Counted from the first letter of the stretch, positions 23,875-33,515 are shown. The stretch is 64,000 nucleotides of DNA from Nocardioides sp. Root122 (GCF_001425025.1 NZ_LMDE01000001.1:44751-108750); one strand, 5' to 3'. The notes: generated from the letters alone by a model not told the origin. Made by a program: numbers and translations.

Positions 23875-26025
23875 CTACGCGACGGGGGTGAGCTCGGGCT
23901 CGTGCTCCACCACCGTGCCGACCACCGCGCCGCCCGGACGCACCGGGCGGCTGGGCCACCAGACACGGGCACCGAGCAGCACCAGCGCAGCCGGGAGCAT
24001 GACCAGCCGGATGATCGTCGCGTCGATGAGGATCGCCACCGAGAGGGCGACACCCATCATCTTCATCTCCAGCATGCTCAGCGTCGCGAAGATCGCGAAC
24101 ACCGACACCATGACCGCCGCGGCGCTGGTGACGACCGAGGCGCTGTCGCGGATGCCGCGCTCCACGGCCAGCCGGGTCGGCAGCCCGCGGCCCACCAGCT
24201 CGCGGATCCGCCCGGTCACGAAGACGTGGTAGTCCATCGACAGCCCGACGAGGACCACCAGCACGAAGAGCGGGATCCAGTCGATCACGAAGCCGGGGCT
24301 GGTGAAGCCGAGCAGGCCCTCCAGCCAGCCGTGCTGGAAGACGAGGGTCAGCACCCCGAACGCCACCCCGACCGAGACCAGGTTGAGCGCCGTCGAGACC
24401 AGCGCGAGCGGGACGCTGCGGAACGCGACGCCCATCGTCACCAAGGTCAGCAGCAGGACGAACCCGATCACCACCGGCATCCAGGCCGAGAGGTGCTCGT
24501 CGAAGTCGAGGTTGGAGGCGGCGTCACCGCCCACGGCCCACTCGAGGCCCACGGCGTCGAGACCTGCCGGCGCGAGACGCTCGCGCAGGTCGGTGATGGC
24601 GTGGTTCGTGCGCTTGTCGGAGTCCGGCCACGGGAGGGCCAGGGTGAGGGACGAGGTGCTGCCGTCCTCGGCCGTGGCCAGCCCGTCGGGCACCTCGGTG
24701 AAGTCGCCCTCGTCGGACGCGCGCGACGCCAGCGCGTCCAGGGCCTTCGCCGACCCCGCGCCGCGCGCCAGCACTGTCACGGTCGTGCCCTCGCCGGGGA
24801 ACTCCGCCGCGACGTCGCGCATCGTCTGCACCGCCGGGATCTCGGCGGGCAGCGTCTCGAGGGTGGCGGCGTGCATGGTCATGCCCAGCGCCGGCACCGC
24901 CAGCGCGACCGCGGCCGCGACCGAGCCGGCGAGCGCGATCCCGGGTCGGCGTACGACGGGGGCGAGGATGCGACGGCTGATCCCGCCCGCACCGATGCGC
25001 CGGTTGAGGCGCCAGAGCAGGGGCACGCGCGGGCGGTCCACCCAGCGACCGAGCTTGACCAGCAGCGCCGGCAGCACGGTGATCGAGCCGACCACCGCGA
25101 CGGCGACGACGATGATCGCGCCGAGGGCGAGGGAGGTGAAGGTGACGAAGTCGACGAGGAACAGGCCCGCCATCGAGGCGGCCACGGCGAAGCCGGAGAC
25201 CAGGATGGAGTGGCCGGAGGTCTGGGCGGCGATCTCGACGGCGTCGAGCGTGCTCCGGCCGCGCGCCCGTTCCTCGCGCTCGCGCTTGAGGTAGAAAAGC
25301 GAGTAGTCGACGCCCACGGCCATGCCGATGAGCACGATCATGGAGCCGACCGTCGGCTCGGCAGGCACGAGGTGGGACACGACCGCGGAGATGCCCATCG
25401 TGGCCGCGACGCTGCCCAGCGCCAGCAGCACCGGGATGCCGGCGGCGATCAGCGCGCCGAACGCCAGCAGCATCAGCACCAGCGTGACCGGGAGGCTGAT
25501 CCCCTCGGCCGAGGCCAGGTCGTCGGCGACCTGGTCGTTGATCGCCTCGTCGAGGCTCAGGCCGCCCGTCTGGCGGATCGTCAGGTCGGGGTGCTCGGCG
25601 GCGACCGCCCCGGTCACATCGGCCAGCGGGCCGACGTCGTCCGCCCCGTCGGCCAGGGAGACCGACACGAGCATCGCGGTGCGGTCGTCGTTCCAGGCGG
25701 GGGGCGCCACGTCGGTGACTCCCTCGGCACGCGACATCTGGCGGGCGAGCTGACGGGCGGCGTCGGGCACGGTGGCAGCGTCGCCGCTCAGCAGCACGAG
25801 CTCCGTGTCCGGTCCGGTCAGTCCGGCCTGCTCCGCCATGGCGTCCGCGTGCCCGGAGTCGCCGATGCGGTAGTCGGCGGGCTCGGCCTCGTGCGTCGGC
25901 ACCAGCACGGCCAGGCTGGTGGCGGCCGCCACCAGGACGAACCAGGTGAGGATCGCGCGCCACGGGTGCTCGGCGCTCCAGCGCGCGGCCCGCTGGGGGA
26001 TCCGGGTGATCAGGTCGGCTGCCAT
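23875..26025 (-). CDS. MMPL/RND family transporter
   Basis: 716 residues from ATG 26025. Two repeated halves, each with an N-terminal helix, an extracytoplasmic loop region and a six-helix bundle. The proton-relay positions are visible in helix 4 of each half: GMAVGVDYSLFYLKRE and VGLSMDYHVFVTGR. MmpL proteins export lipids, siderophores or drugs across the inner membrane using the proton gradient. At 716 residues it is shorter than mycolate transporters such as MmpL3 and has no long C-terminal domain. Divergent from a two-component system that may regulate it. Substrate unknown. Confidence 0.92.
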   Translation of the reverse strand: MAADLITRIPQRAARWSAEHPWRAILTWFVLVAAATSLAVLVPTHEAEPADYRIGDSGHADAMAEQAGLTGPDTELVLLSGDAATVPDAARQLARQMSRAEGVTDVAPPAWNDDRTAMLVSVSLADGADDVGPLADVTGAVAAEHPDLTIRQTGGLSLDEAINDQVADDLASAEGISLPVTLVLMLLAFGALIAAGIPVLLALGSVAATMGISAVVSHLVPAEPTVGSMIVLIGMAVGVDYSLFYLKREREERARGRSTLDAVEIAAQTSGHSILVSGFAVAASMAGLFLVDFVTFTSLALGAIIVVAVAVVGSITVLPALLVKLGRWVDRPRVPLLWRLNRRIGAGGISRRILAPVVRRPGIALAGSVAAAVALAVPALGMTMHAATLETLPAEIPAVQTMRDVAAEFPGEGTTVTVLARGAGSAKALDALASRASDEGDFTEVPDGLATAEDGSTSSLTLALPWPDSDKRTNHAITDLRERLAPAGLDAVGLEWAVGGDAASNLDFDEHLSAWMPVVIGFVLLLTLVTMGVAFRSVPLALVSTALNLVSVGVAFGVLTLVFQHGWLEGLLGFTSPGFVIDWIPLFVLVVLVGLSMDYHVFVTGRIRELVGRGLPTRLAVERGIRDSASVVTSAAAVMVSVFAIFATLSMLEMKMMGVALSVAILIDATIIRLVMLPAALVLLGARVWWPSRPVRPGGAVVGTVVEHEPELTPVA

Positions 26026-26119
26026 CGCCGTGCTCCATTCCTGCGTGGGTCGGGGGTCCGCGTCCTCGTGGACCGTCGACCTCCACGGTTGCCGTGATCG
26101 GGGCCGGGGGCAGGGGTGG

Positions 26120-26152
26120 CACCTCCCGGTCTGAGGTGGGGGAAACCCCACC
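26120..26152. promoter_or_regulatory. Nested inverted repeats between MmpL and histidine kinase genes
   Basis: CACCTC (26120-26125) pairs with GAGGTG (26133-26138), and GGTGGGG (26135-26141) pairs with CCCCACC (26146-26152) around GAAA. The second palindrome lies 34 bp upstream of the kinase ATG and 110 bp from the MmpL start. It is a candidate operator for the adjacent NarL-type response regulator (inference); a hairpin in the kinase leader is the alternative. Confidence 0.45.
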
Positions 26153-26185
26153 GACGGGGTCGTCGCGATCGGTGAGGATGGAGCC

Positions 26186-27334
26186 ATGGCGCAACGACCG
26201 AGCCCCCTCAGGCTGACCGGGTACGCCCTCGCCCAGGTGGCACTGGCCGTGCCGACGATGCTGGCGGCGACGCTCGTCGCCGCGGGCGGCGCCACCGCGC
26301 TGCTGGTCGTCGGGATCCCGATCCTGCTGCTCGGGCTGCCGCTCCTGCGCTGGATCGCCGACCGCCACCGGGCGATGGCGGCGGAGATCCTGGCTCACCC
26401 GGTGCCGGCCGACCGGCTCCCGGACGACGACCTGCCGCTGCTGCGCCGTCTCGGCACGTGGGGTCGTGACCCGATGACCTGGCGCGAGCTGGCGTGGGCC
26501 TTCCTGTCGGCGAGCGTCGGGCTCGCGGTCGCCCTCGTCGTGGTCGCGCTGATGGTCTGCGTCGTGACCCTCGTGCTGTGGTGGTTCGCCACGCCGCAGC
26601 TGATGCGCCTGCGGGCCGTCGTCGACGCCCGCCTGCTCAGCCGCGGCAGCCACGAGCTCCTCGAGGAGCGGGTGCAGGTGCTCACCGAGACGCGGGCCGA
26701 GACGGTCGAGGACTCCGCGGCGGAGCTGCGCCGCATCGAGCGCGACCTCCACGACGGCGCGCAGGCGCGTCTCGTCGCCCTGCAGATGAACCTCGGCCTG
26801 GCGCGTGACCTGATGGACACCGACCCGGTGGCGGCGCGCGACCTGCTCGCGGAGGCGTCGACGACGACCGGCGCGGCGCTCGGCGACATCCGCGACGTGG
26901 TCCGCGGCATCCACCCGCCGGTGCTCGCCGACCGCGGCCTCGTCGGCGCGGTGCAGGCGCTCGCCCTCGACCTCGCCGTGCCCGTGACGGTGACGGGCGA
27001 CCTGTCCGACCGTCCGTCGGCGCCCGTCGAGACCGCGGCCTACTTCGCCGTGCTGGAGTGCCTGGCCAACGTCACCAAGCACGCCGACGCCGAGCACGCC
27101 TGGGTCGAGCTCGCGCGCCGCGACGACCTGCTGGTCGTCGTCGTGGGCGACGATGGACGCGGCGGCGCCGACCCGGCCGGCGGCACCGGGCTCCGCGGGG
27201 TGGCGCGGCGGCTGGCGGCCCTCGACGGCAGCGTGAGAGTCTCGAGCCCCACGGGTGGTCCCACCCTGGTCACGCTGGAGGTGCCGTGCGAGTCGTCCTC
27301 GCCGAGGACAACGCCCTCCTCCGGGACGGGCTGA
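26186..27334 (+). CDS. Sensor histidine kinase (HisKA_3 / NarL-partner type)
   Basis: 382 residues from ATG 26186. Two pairs of membrane helices (about 15-58 and 105-140) with no large external sensor domain, then a HisKA_3 dimerisation helix with phosphoacceptor His189 in ERDLHDGAQARLVALQM, and a HATPase_c domain with the N box ECLANVTKHA and G box DDGRGGADPAGGTGLRG. It belongs to the actinobacterial group that senses within or at the membrane. The response regulator gene starts 49 bp before this gene ends. Confidence 0.92.
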   Translation: MAQRPSPLRLTGYALAQVALAVPTMLAATLVAAGGATALLVVGIPILLLGLPLLRWIADRHRAMAAEILAHPVPADRLPDDDLPLLRRLGTWGRDPMTWRELAWAFLSASVGLAVALVVVALMVCVVTLVLWWFATPQLMRLRAVVDARLLSRGSHELLEERVQVLTETRAETVEDSAAELRRIERDLHDGAQARLVALQMNLGLARDLMDTDPVAARDLLAEASTTTGAALGDIRDVVRGIHPPVLADRGLVGAVQALALDLAVPVTVTGDLSDRPSAPVETAAYFAVLECLANVTKHADAEHAWVELARRDDLLVVVVGDDGRGGADPAGGTGLRGVARRLAALDGSVRVSSPTGGPTLVTLEVPCESSSPRTTPSSGTG

Positions 27335-27927
27335 CCCGGATCCTGCTGGCGCACGACTTCACGATCCTCCACTCCGTCGACAACGCACCCGACCTCGCCG
27401 TGGCGCTGGCCGACCCGGACGCCGAGGCGGCGGTCCTCGACGTACGCCTGCCTCCGACGCTGACCGACGAGGGCCTGCGCGCCGCGATCGCCTGCCGGTC
27501 GGCCCGGCCCGGCTTCCCCGTCGTCGTCCTCTCCCAGTGGGTCGAGCACCTCTACGCCCGCGAGCTCCTCGCCGACGGCGGGGGAGGGATCGGCTACCTG
27601 CTCAAGGACCGGGTGGGCGACATCCGTGAGTTCGTCGACGCCGTACGACGCGTGGCGGGCGGCGGCACCGTGCTGGACGCCGAGGTGGTCTCCGCGATCA
27701 TGGCGCGGCCCCGGGCGCGCGCGGTCGACCGGCTCTCCGAGCGCGAGCGCGAGGTGCTCGGGCTGATGGCCGAGGGACGGTCCAACGCCGCCATCGCCGC
27801 GCAGCTCTTCATCACGCCCAAAGCCGTCGACAAGCACGCCAACAGCATCTTCACCAAGCTCGACCTGCCCGTCGCCCCCGACGACAACCGCCGGGTGCTC
27901 GCGGTGCTGGCCTGGCTGGAGGTCTGA
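27286..27927 (+). CDS. NarL/LuxR-type response regulator
   Basis: 213 residues from GTG 27286, overlapping the kinase gene by 49 bp. Receiver domain with Glu7/Asp8, phosphoacceptor Asp52 in AVLDVRLPP and a Lys in YLLKDRVGD; the C-terminal GerE helix-turn-helix is LSEREREVLGLMAEGRSNAAI with ITPKAVDKHANSIFTKLDL. All phosphorelay residues are intact, so it is the cognate partner of the kinase. The divergent mmpL gene is the obvious candidate target (inference). Confidence 0.93.
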   Translation: MRVVLAEDNALLRDGLTRILLAHDFTILHSVDNAPDLAVALADPDAEAAVLDVRLPPTLTDEGLRAAIACRSARPGFPVVVLSQWVEHLYARELLADGGGGIGYLLKDRVGDIREFVDAVRRVAGGGTVLDAEVVSAIMARPRARAVDRLSEREREVLGLMAEGRSNAAIAAQLFITPKAVDKHANSIFTKLDLPVAPDDNRRVLAVLAWLEV

Positions 27928-27950
27928 GCCCCGCCAGCCTCACCCACCCC

Positions 27951-29480
27951 TCACCAGGGGGCGGGCTGGTAGTCCTTCAGGAAGCAGCCGTGGACGTCCT
28001 CGCCCTGCTCGCCGCGCACGATCGGGTCGTAGACGCGCGCGGCCCCGTCGACCAGGTCGAGCGGTGCGTGCCAGCCCTCGGCGGCGATCCGGAGCTTTTC
28101 GTGGTGCGGCCGCTCGTCGGTGATCCAGCCGGTGTCGACGGCGGTCATCAGGATCTTGTCGGCCTCGAACAGCTCGCCGGACGAGGTCCTGGTCATCATG
28201 TTGAGCGCGGCCTTGGCCATGTTGGTGTGCGGGTGCCCGGCGCCCTTGTAGCGCCTGCCACCGAACTGCCCCTCCATCGCCGAGACGTTGACGATGTAGG
28301 CGCGGCGCGCCCCCGCCTCCACGGCCGCCCGCAGGGAGGGCCGCAACCGGGAGTTGATCAGGAAGGGCGCGATCGAGTTGCAGAACTGCACCTCGAGGAG
28401 CTCCAGCGGGTCGACCTCGTCGAGCACCTGCGTCCACGAGTTGTTGTCCTGGATGTCCGGGATCAGGCCGCCCGCGTCGACCGCCGTGCCGGCCAGGTGT
28501 GCCTCCAGGGAAGCGCCGCCCGCCTTGAGGGCGAGGGCGGTCAGGGACGCGGCGTTGTGCGTGGCGAGCGCGTGCTCGGCCGACTCGCCGTCGTGGTGCG
28601 CGACCGCGGTCGAGGACAGTGCGCCGGCGATCGCGGCGGGGTGCGCCTCGGAGATGCGGTCGAAGGTGACCATCTCCGGCAGCGCGGCGACCCCCAGCGA
28701 CTCGGCGGTCGGCAGCGGTGCGGCCTCGCCGTCGATCAGGTGGGAGTACGCGCCCGGCAGCCGTCGTACGGTCTGGCAGGCGTTGTTGATGATGATGTCG
28801 AGCGGCCCGTCGGCCGCGACGTCGTCGGTCAGGGAGACGACCTGGGTGGGGTCGCGCAGGTCGATCCCGACGACCTTGAGCCGGTGCAGCCAGTCGGCCG
28901 AGTCGTCCATCGCGGCGAACCGGCGCACGGCGTCCTTGGGGAAGCGCGTGGTGATGGTGGTGTGGGCGCCGTCGCGCAGCAGCCGCAGCGCGATGTACAT
29001 CCCGATCTTGGCCCGACCGCCGGTGAGCAGCGCCCGCTTGCCGGTGAGGTCGGTGCGCTGGTCGCGCTTGGCGTGGCTCATGGCCGCACAGCTCGGGCAG
29101 AGCCAGTGGTAGAACGCGTCGACGAGGGTGAAGTCCTGCTTGCAGATGTAGCAGCCGCGCGGGGTGATCAGCTCGCCGGCGAAGGCGCCGACCGTGCTCG
29201 ACACCAGCGGGATGCCGGCGGTCTCGTCGTCGATGCGCATCGGCGACCCGGTGGCGGTGCGCTCGATGACCTCGCGGTCGTGGGCGAGGTCGGCGGCCCG
29301 CTTGCGCAGCTTCCGCTCGGCCTTGATCGACTTGTACATGTGGGAGGCCGCCCGCTTCACCGTCACGTGGTCGGGATGGTCGCCCGGCAGGTGGTGCAGC
29401 GAGGCCAGCACCCGCAGCGTCGTCGCGAGGTCGTCGGGATCGATGCCGTCGTCGACGGGTGGGGGGTGCTGCTCGTTCAC
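27951..29480 (-). CDS. SDR-family oxidoreductase with N-terminal zinc ribbon
   Basis: 509 residues from GTG 29480. A helical N-terminal region of about 100 residues is followed by a four-Cys ribbon (Cys110, Cys113, Cys128, Cys131) and then a Rossmann SDR domain with the cofactor loop LLTGGRAKIGMYIA (near 151-164), DIIINNACQTVRR and a YKGAGHPHTNMAKAALN segment holding the catalytic Tyr and Lys. The architecture is known in actinobacteria as a large SDR of unknown substrate. Convergent with the response regulator gene; monocistronic. Confidence 0.87.
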   Translation of the reverse strand: MNEQHPPPVDDGIDPDDLATTLRVLASLHHLPGDHPDHVTVKRAASHMYKSIKAERKLRKRAADLAHDREVIERTATGSPMRIDDETAGIPLVSSTVGAFAGELITPRGCYICKQDFTLVDAFYHWLCPSCAAMSHAKRDQRTDLTGKRALLTGGRAKIGMYIALRLLRDGAHTTITTRFPKDAVRRFAAMDDSADWLHRLKVVGIDLRDPTQVVSLTDDVAADGPLDIIINNACQTVRRLPGAYSHLIDGEAAPLPTAESLGVAALPEMVTFDRISEAHPAAIAGALSSTAVAHHDGESAEHALATHNAASLTALALKAGGASLEAHLAGTAVDAGGLIPDIQDNNSWTQVLDEVDPLELLEVQFCNSIAPFLINSRLRPSLRAAVEAGARRAYIVNVSAMEGQFGGRRYKGAGHPHTNMAKAALNMMTRTSSGELFEADKILMTAVDTGWITDERPHHEKLRIAAEGWHAPLDLVDGAARVYDPIVRGEQGEDVHGCFLKDYQPAPW

Positions 29481-29505
29481 CGGAGAAGCGTACGAGCGGG
29501 ACCGC

Positions 29506-31797
29506 CTAGCGCCACATCGGACGGAAGGAGCGCGCGAACCAGCCGAGGCCGGAGCCCCGGGGTGCGGCGCCGAGCTCCCGGCCGCCGTACGTCGCCCGGG
29601 CGGCGGTGCCGTAGCCGAGCCAGGTCGTCGCCGGGCCCTGGCCGATGCCGGGCAGCGCCCACTCGCAGACCCCCGTCGGGAAGACGGCCTGCAGCCGCGC
29701 CCACTGGGCGTCGGTGAACAGGACCGGAAGCCCGCCGGTGAGGCGGTACGACGACCGGTCGAGCGGCTTCACCTGGCAGGCCAGCACGTCGTTGGCCGCC
29801 GGGCCGCCGGCCTCCTGGCGGGGGGTGGAGAGGTTGGTGCGGGCGATGTCGGACGCACACACCATCCCCGGTACGCCGTCTGCGAGGCAGCGGTCGGTCA
29901 GCGAGGCGGGCTTGTCCTCGACGATCTTCGTCGCCAGCGGCACCCGGCGCTCGTCCCGCTCGACCTGCGCGAGCCAGCCGTCCATCGCGACGAACGCCTC
30001 GACCGGCCAGCGCACGTCGCCGAGCAGCGGTGTCGGGCCGAACCACTCGACGCGGTTGTCGGTGTGGCCCTGCGAGCGCTGCAGCCGGAGGTGGCTCCAC
30101 ACCGCGTGCGCGTAGTCGTGCGCCAGGCCGGGGTCGGGGCCACCGTGGTTGATCATCGCGACCTCGCTGGTGTTGCTGAACTCGTTGAGGAGCCCGGTCC
30201 GGTAGGCGTTGGCGATGGACGTCGGGTCGCCGGCGGTGCGGGCGGCGATCGGGTCGGCGTTGACGTCGAGGCCGCCGATCTTCTCGTTGAGGTCGACGAA
30301 CTGCTCGGGGGTGATCCGCCCGCCCTGCAGCGCCTCGAGGCCGTACTGCACGCCCGTGTTGCCGAACGGCAGGCCGGAGAAGCCGTGGCCGACCGCCTTC
30401 TCCTGCGCGCTCCACACCGACTCCGGCCGCGGCCCGAGCTGGTTGTGCATCAGCGTGAGGATGTCGCAGCGCACGCCGCCGGGGTTGGTGTCGGAGTCGA
30501 ACCGGGTCGCGGTGTCACCGGCGACCGGCTCGGGCACACCGGGGCAGGCGTGCTCGGGGTCGATCGCGCTCTTGAACAGGCCCTCGTCCGCGGTGACCGC
30601 GTTGACCGGGGTGAGGTGCCCCTCGACGTCGGCCATCTGGGTCGGCGCCCAGGCCACGCCCGGACCCCACGACGACGGGTCCTCGAAGTAGGCGCGCATC
30701 AGGTGGTAGTCGGCGAACTGCGAGCCGGGGCTCATCACGTCGGGGTAGGAGCAGGTGGTCACCAGCCCCTGGTAGATGCCGGGGTAGGCGTTCGCGACCG
30801 TGTGCTGGGCGACCGAGCCGCCGCTGCAGCCGGTGCCGATCGTGTAGCGGATCGTGCCGTAGCGCTCGACGATCCGCTCCTTGGCCATCATCAGCGACTC
30901 AGCGTTGTGGGCGACGTTGCAGTTGTGGCCGGTGTTGGCCAGCGCGGTGGACATCACCGCGAAGCCGCGGCGCAGCGCCTCGACGTACGAGCTGTCGACC
31001 AGTGGCACCGGGATCGCGTCGAGCGTGCCGGAGGCGTCCTCGAGCGGGGGCTCGGCCGGCGCGTAGCTGGCTCCGCACCCGCCGCCGTGGGTGATGAGCA
31101 CCTTGTGGTTCCACTGCGGCTGCGGCTTCCACGCCTTCCACCGCTCGCCGGGGGTGAAGAGGGTGAGGATCGCGTAGCGGTCGCGGTCCTGGTGGCCGTC
31201 CTCCCGGCGGACGACGAAGGGGACCTTCTTCCCCTGGTCCGTCGTCGCGGTGTCGACGTCGCTCGCCGGCTTCGCCGGGTCGTAGGGCTTCAGCGCCTTC
31301 TGGCCGACGGGCTTGTAGAGCCAGGAGTACGACGCCGGCTCGTTGCACAGCGCGTCCTTCGCCGTGTCCTGGCAGTCGTACGCCGCCGCGACGGGGCCGC
31401 TGAACACGGGTCCGCCGTTGCGGTGGTCGGTGATCACCACGCGGGCGCGCCGGGCCCCGGTCGCCCGCGCGACCAGCACGTTGCGCCCCTCACGGAGGCC
31501 GGTGAGCAGCACCGTCGCTCGCGAGCGGAACTTCCGCGAGACGTCCTTGCCGCCCAACGTCACCCGGAGGTCGCCGGCCTTGCGCGGTGCGGTGACGCGC
31601 ACCAGCACGTCCCCACCGGAGACCAGGTCCGCCCGGTTGGAGAGCACCTGGATGCGGACCTTGCCCGCGCGGTGCGGTGCCGCCGTGCCGGGAGCGGAGC
31701 CGGCCACGAGCAGCGCGGCCAGCAGGGCGAGGGCGGTGCCGACGACGGCGACGGCGATCGCGGTCGGGCGGATGGAGCGGGCGGGCGTGGGCTGCAC
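29506..31797 (-). CDS. Secreted DUF6351 family protein, esterase-like
   Basis: 763 residues from GTG 31797, which has an excellent AGGAGGT site 5 bp upstream. A signal peptide or anchor (about 11-40) precedes a beta-sandwich-like domain (45-125) and a large alpha/beta region. GTGCSGGSVAQH has a nucleophile-elbow look around Cys324-Ser325, and KVLITHGGGCGASY resembles an oxyanion strand. Histidines in INHGGPDPGLAHDYAH or elsewhere could complete a triad. Family DUF6351 is recognised; hydrolase activity on an ester is an inference. Many Cys pairs fit an extracytoplasmic location. Confidence 0.8.
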   Translation of the reverse strand: MQPTPARSIRPTAIAVAVVGTALALLAALLVAGSAPGTAAPHRAGKVRIQVLSNRADLVSGGDVLVRVTAPRKAGDLRVTLGGKDVSRKFRSRATVLLTGLREGRNVLVARATGARRARVVITDHRNGGPVFSGPVAAAYDCQDTAKDALCNEPASYSWLYKPVGQKALKPYDPAKPASDVDTATTDQGKKVPFVVRREDGHQDRDRYAILTLFTPGERWKAWKPQPQWNHKVLITHGGGCGASYAPAEPPLEDASGTLDAIPVPLVDSSYVEALRRGFAVMSTALANTGHNCNVAHNAESLMMAKERIVERYGTIRYTIGTGCSGGSVAQHTVANAYPGIYQGLVTTCSYPDVMSPGSQFADYHLMRAYFEDPSSWGPGVAWAPTQMADVEGHLTPVNAVTADEGLFKSAIDPEHACPGVPEPVAGDTATRFDSDTNPGGVRCDILTLMHNQLGPRPESVWSAQEKAVGHGFSGLPFGNTGVQYGLEALQGGRITPEQFVDLNEKIGGLDVNADPIAARTAGDPTSIANAYRTGLLNEFSNTSEVAMINHGGPDPGLAHDYAHAVWSHLRLQRSQGHTDNRVEWFGPTPLLGDVRWPVEAFVAMDGWLAQVERDERRVPLATKIVEDKPASLTDRCLADGVPGMVCASDIARTNLSTPRQEAGGPAANDVLACQVKPLDRSSYRLTGGLPVLFTDAQWARLQAVFPTGVCEWALPGIGQGPATTWLGYGTAARATYGGRELGAAPRGSGLGWFARSFRPMWR

Positions 31798-31873
31798 GGC
31801 GTACCTCCTGAAGGGCTCAGGACGTCAACGACGCAGCGGCGATGGTGGTTACTCGCGGGTCACCGGCGGGCGT

Positions 31874-31894
31874 GATCCCCGGTCAGCGGGGATC
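31874..31894. terminator. Hairpin downstream of the LuxR-type regulator
   Basis: GATCCCCG (31874-31881) pairs perfectly with CGGGGATC (31887-31894) around a 5-base loop, 21 bp past the stop of the regulator on the minus strand and ahead of the DUF6351 promoter. Confidence 0.5.
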
Positions 31895-31915
31895 CCGAAA
31901 GAGGTCGGACCGCGG

Positions 31916-32566
31916 TCAGCCCTCGCGCGCGGGGGAGCCGTTGATCCGGACCCGGTCGGCGCGCATGCCGTGCTCGACGCCCCAGAGCACCGCCTTAGAG
32001 CGGGAGGCGACGTCGATCTTGCGGTAGGCCGAGCGGATGTAGGACTTGATGGAGTTGAGCGAGAGCAGGGTGCGGTCGGCGATCTCCTGGTTGCTCAGGC
32101 CCATGGTGATGAGGGACAGCACCTCGGCCTCCCGGGCGGTGAGCCCCTCCTCCCGGCCCGGCCAGTCCCCGCCGACGAGGGCGGAGCGCCCGCGCGAGGG
32201 CGACACCACGACCTGACCGGCGGCGATCGCGCCGAGCGCGTCGACGAGCCGGGCGGCCGGCAGGCTCTTGGAGAGGTAGCCACGGACGCCCTGGTTGAGG
32301 GTGTCGCGGGTCAGCCAGGGCTGGAAGTTCCAGGTGTAGACGGCGACGGTGCGGACCTGCGGGCTCTCGACGAGCCGCTTCACCGCCTCGCCGTTGCCCT
32401 GGCCCATCCCGAAGGTGTCGTAGAGCGCCACGTCGACCGGCTGTGCCACCGGCTTCCCGGCCACCAGCTCGACCACCTCGACCCGGTGGTTGTAGCTGCG
32501 CAGCATCGCGTCGAGGCCCCGCACGACGACCTCGTCGTCGTTGACGAGCGCGACTCGGATCACCAT
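31916..32566 (-). CDS. LuxR-type response regulator, orphan
   Basis: 216 residues from ATG 32566. Receiver domain with Asp10, Asp11 and Glu12, Asp50 as phosphoacceptor in VALYDTFG and Lys in LSKSLPAARL, then a GerE helix-turn-helix (LTAREAEVLSLITMGLSNQEIA; SLNSIKSYIRSAYRKIDV). It is a clear paralogue of the protein at 10586-11206 but keeps the Asp. No kinase is adjacent. It is divergent, with 61 bp between starts, from the four-gene ABC exporter operon, which is its likely target (inference). Confidence 0.9.
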   Translation of the reverse strand: MVIRVALVNDDEVVVRGLDAMLRSYNHRVEVVELVAGKPVAQPVDVALYDTFGMGQGNGEAVKRLVESPQVRTVAVYTWNFQPWLTRDTLNQGVRGYLSKSLPAARLVDALGAIAAGQVVVSPSRGRSALVGGDWPGREEGLTAREAEVLSLITMGLSNQEIADRTLLSLNSIKSYIRSAYRKIDVASRSKAVLWGVEHGMRADRVRINGSPAREG

Positions 32567-32627
32567 GGCCTCAAGGTACGGCAGTTTGTGTATGTTGAGC
32601 CGGTTGTTCGATAGATACGGGGGAGAC

Positions 32628-33515
32628 GTGCGGGAGAGCGCGGCCACGGTCGAGGAGACCCGCACGGGTGGTCTCGGCATCCGGTGCGAGGGTGTCGTCC
32701 ACCTCTACAAGACCTTCGGCGGCCACGACGTGGTCGCCCTGCGTGGCGTCGACCTGACGATCCGGCCCGGCGAGCGGGTCGCGTTCCTGGGGCCCAGCGG
32801 CTCCGGCAAGTCGACGCTGCTCGCCCTGCTCGGCGGCATCCAGCGCCCCAGCGCCGGCAAGATCTTCCTCGGCGACGAGGAGATCTCCCGGATGGGCGAG
32901 CGCTACCTCGCCCGCATCCGCTCGCGCCAGGTCTCCACGATGCTGCAGGGCTCCACGCGCAACCTCCTCCCCTACGCCACCGCCCGCCAGAACATCGCCT
33001 TCGCCCGGCTCTCGCTGTCCGGCGCCGAGCGCGAGGCCGCGCTGGCCGACACCGAGCTCCTCGACCGCGTCGGGCTGCTCGACCAGGCCGACCAGGTCGT
33101 CTCGACGATGTCCGGCGGCCAGCGCCAGCGGCTGGCCCTCGCGTGCGCCGTGTCGACCTCGCCGCGCCTGCTGCTCGCCGACGAGCCGACCAGCCAGCTC
33201 AGCCACGCCGACCGTGACCACGTGCTTCACCTGGTCCACTCCCTCGGCGACGACTTCGGCACCACGATCGTGGTGGTCACCCACCAGCCCGAGGTGGCCG
33301 CGACCTTCCCGCGCACGGTGACCATGAAGGGCGGTCGCGTCGGCGCGGAGGGCCACGGCGGCTCCGAGTACGCCGTCGTCGGCGAGGACGGTGTCCTCCA
33401 CCTGCCCGGCCACATCGCGGCCGAGTGGCCGCCCGGCACCCTCGTCCGGTTCGAGGACGACGAGCAGGGGCGGATCATCGTCACGCGCGCCAGCGCCGAG
33501 GGGAACCCATCGTGA
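32628..33515 (+). CDS. ABC transporter ATP-binding protein (exporter, first gene)
   Basis: 295 residues from GTG 32628 behind a GGGGGAG site; ATG 32592 would add 12 residues. MacB/LolD-type ATPase: Walker A GPSGSGKST, Q loop at STMLQGSTRN, signature MSGGQRQRLALA, Walker B LLLADEPTS, His switch VVVTHQPE. The last 60 residues form an extra C-terminal segment (YAVVGEDGVLHLPG, LVRFEDDEQGRIIVTR) not typical of LolD. It is coupled by GTGA to a second ATPase gene, so the exporter may be a heterodimer at the nucleotide-binding level. Confidence 0.92.
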   Translation: MRESAATVEETRTGGLGIRCEGVVHLYKTFGGHDVVALRGVDLTIRPGERVAFLGPSGSGKSTLLALLGGIQRPSAGKIFLGDEEISRMGERYLARIRSRQVSTMLQGSTRNLLPYATARQNIAFARLSLSGAEREAALADTELLDRVGLLDQADQVVSTMSGGQRQRLALACAVSTSPRLLLADEPTSQLSHADRDHVLHLVHSLGDDFGTTIVVVTHQPEVAATFPRTVTMKGGRVGAEGHGGSEYAVVGEDGVLHLPGHIAAEWPPGTLVRFEDDEQGRIIVTRASAEGNPS

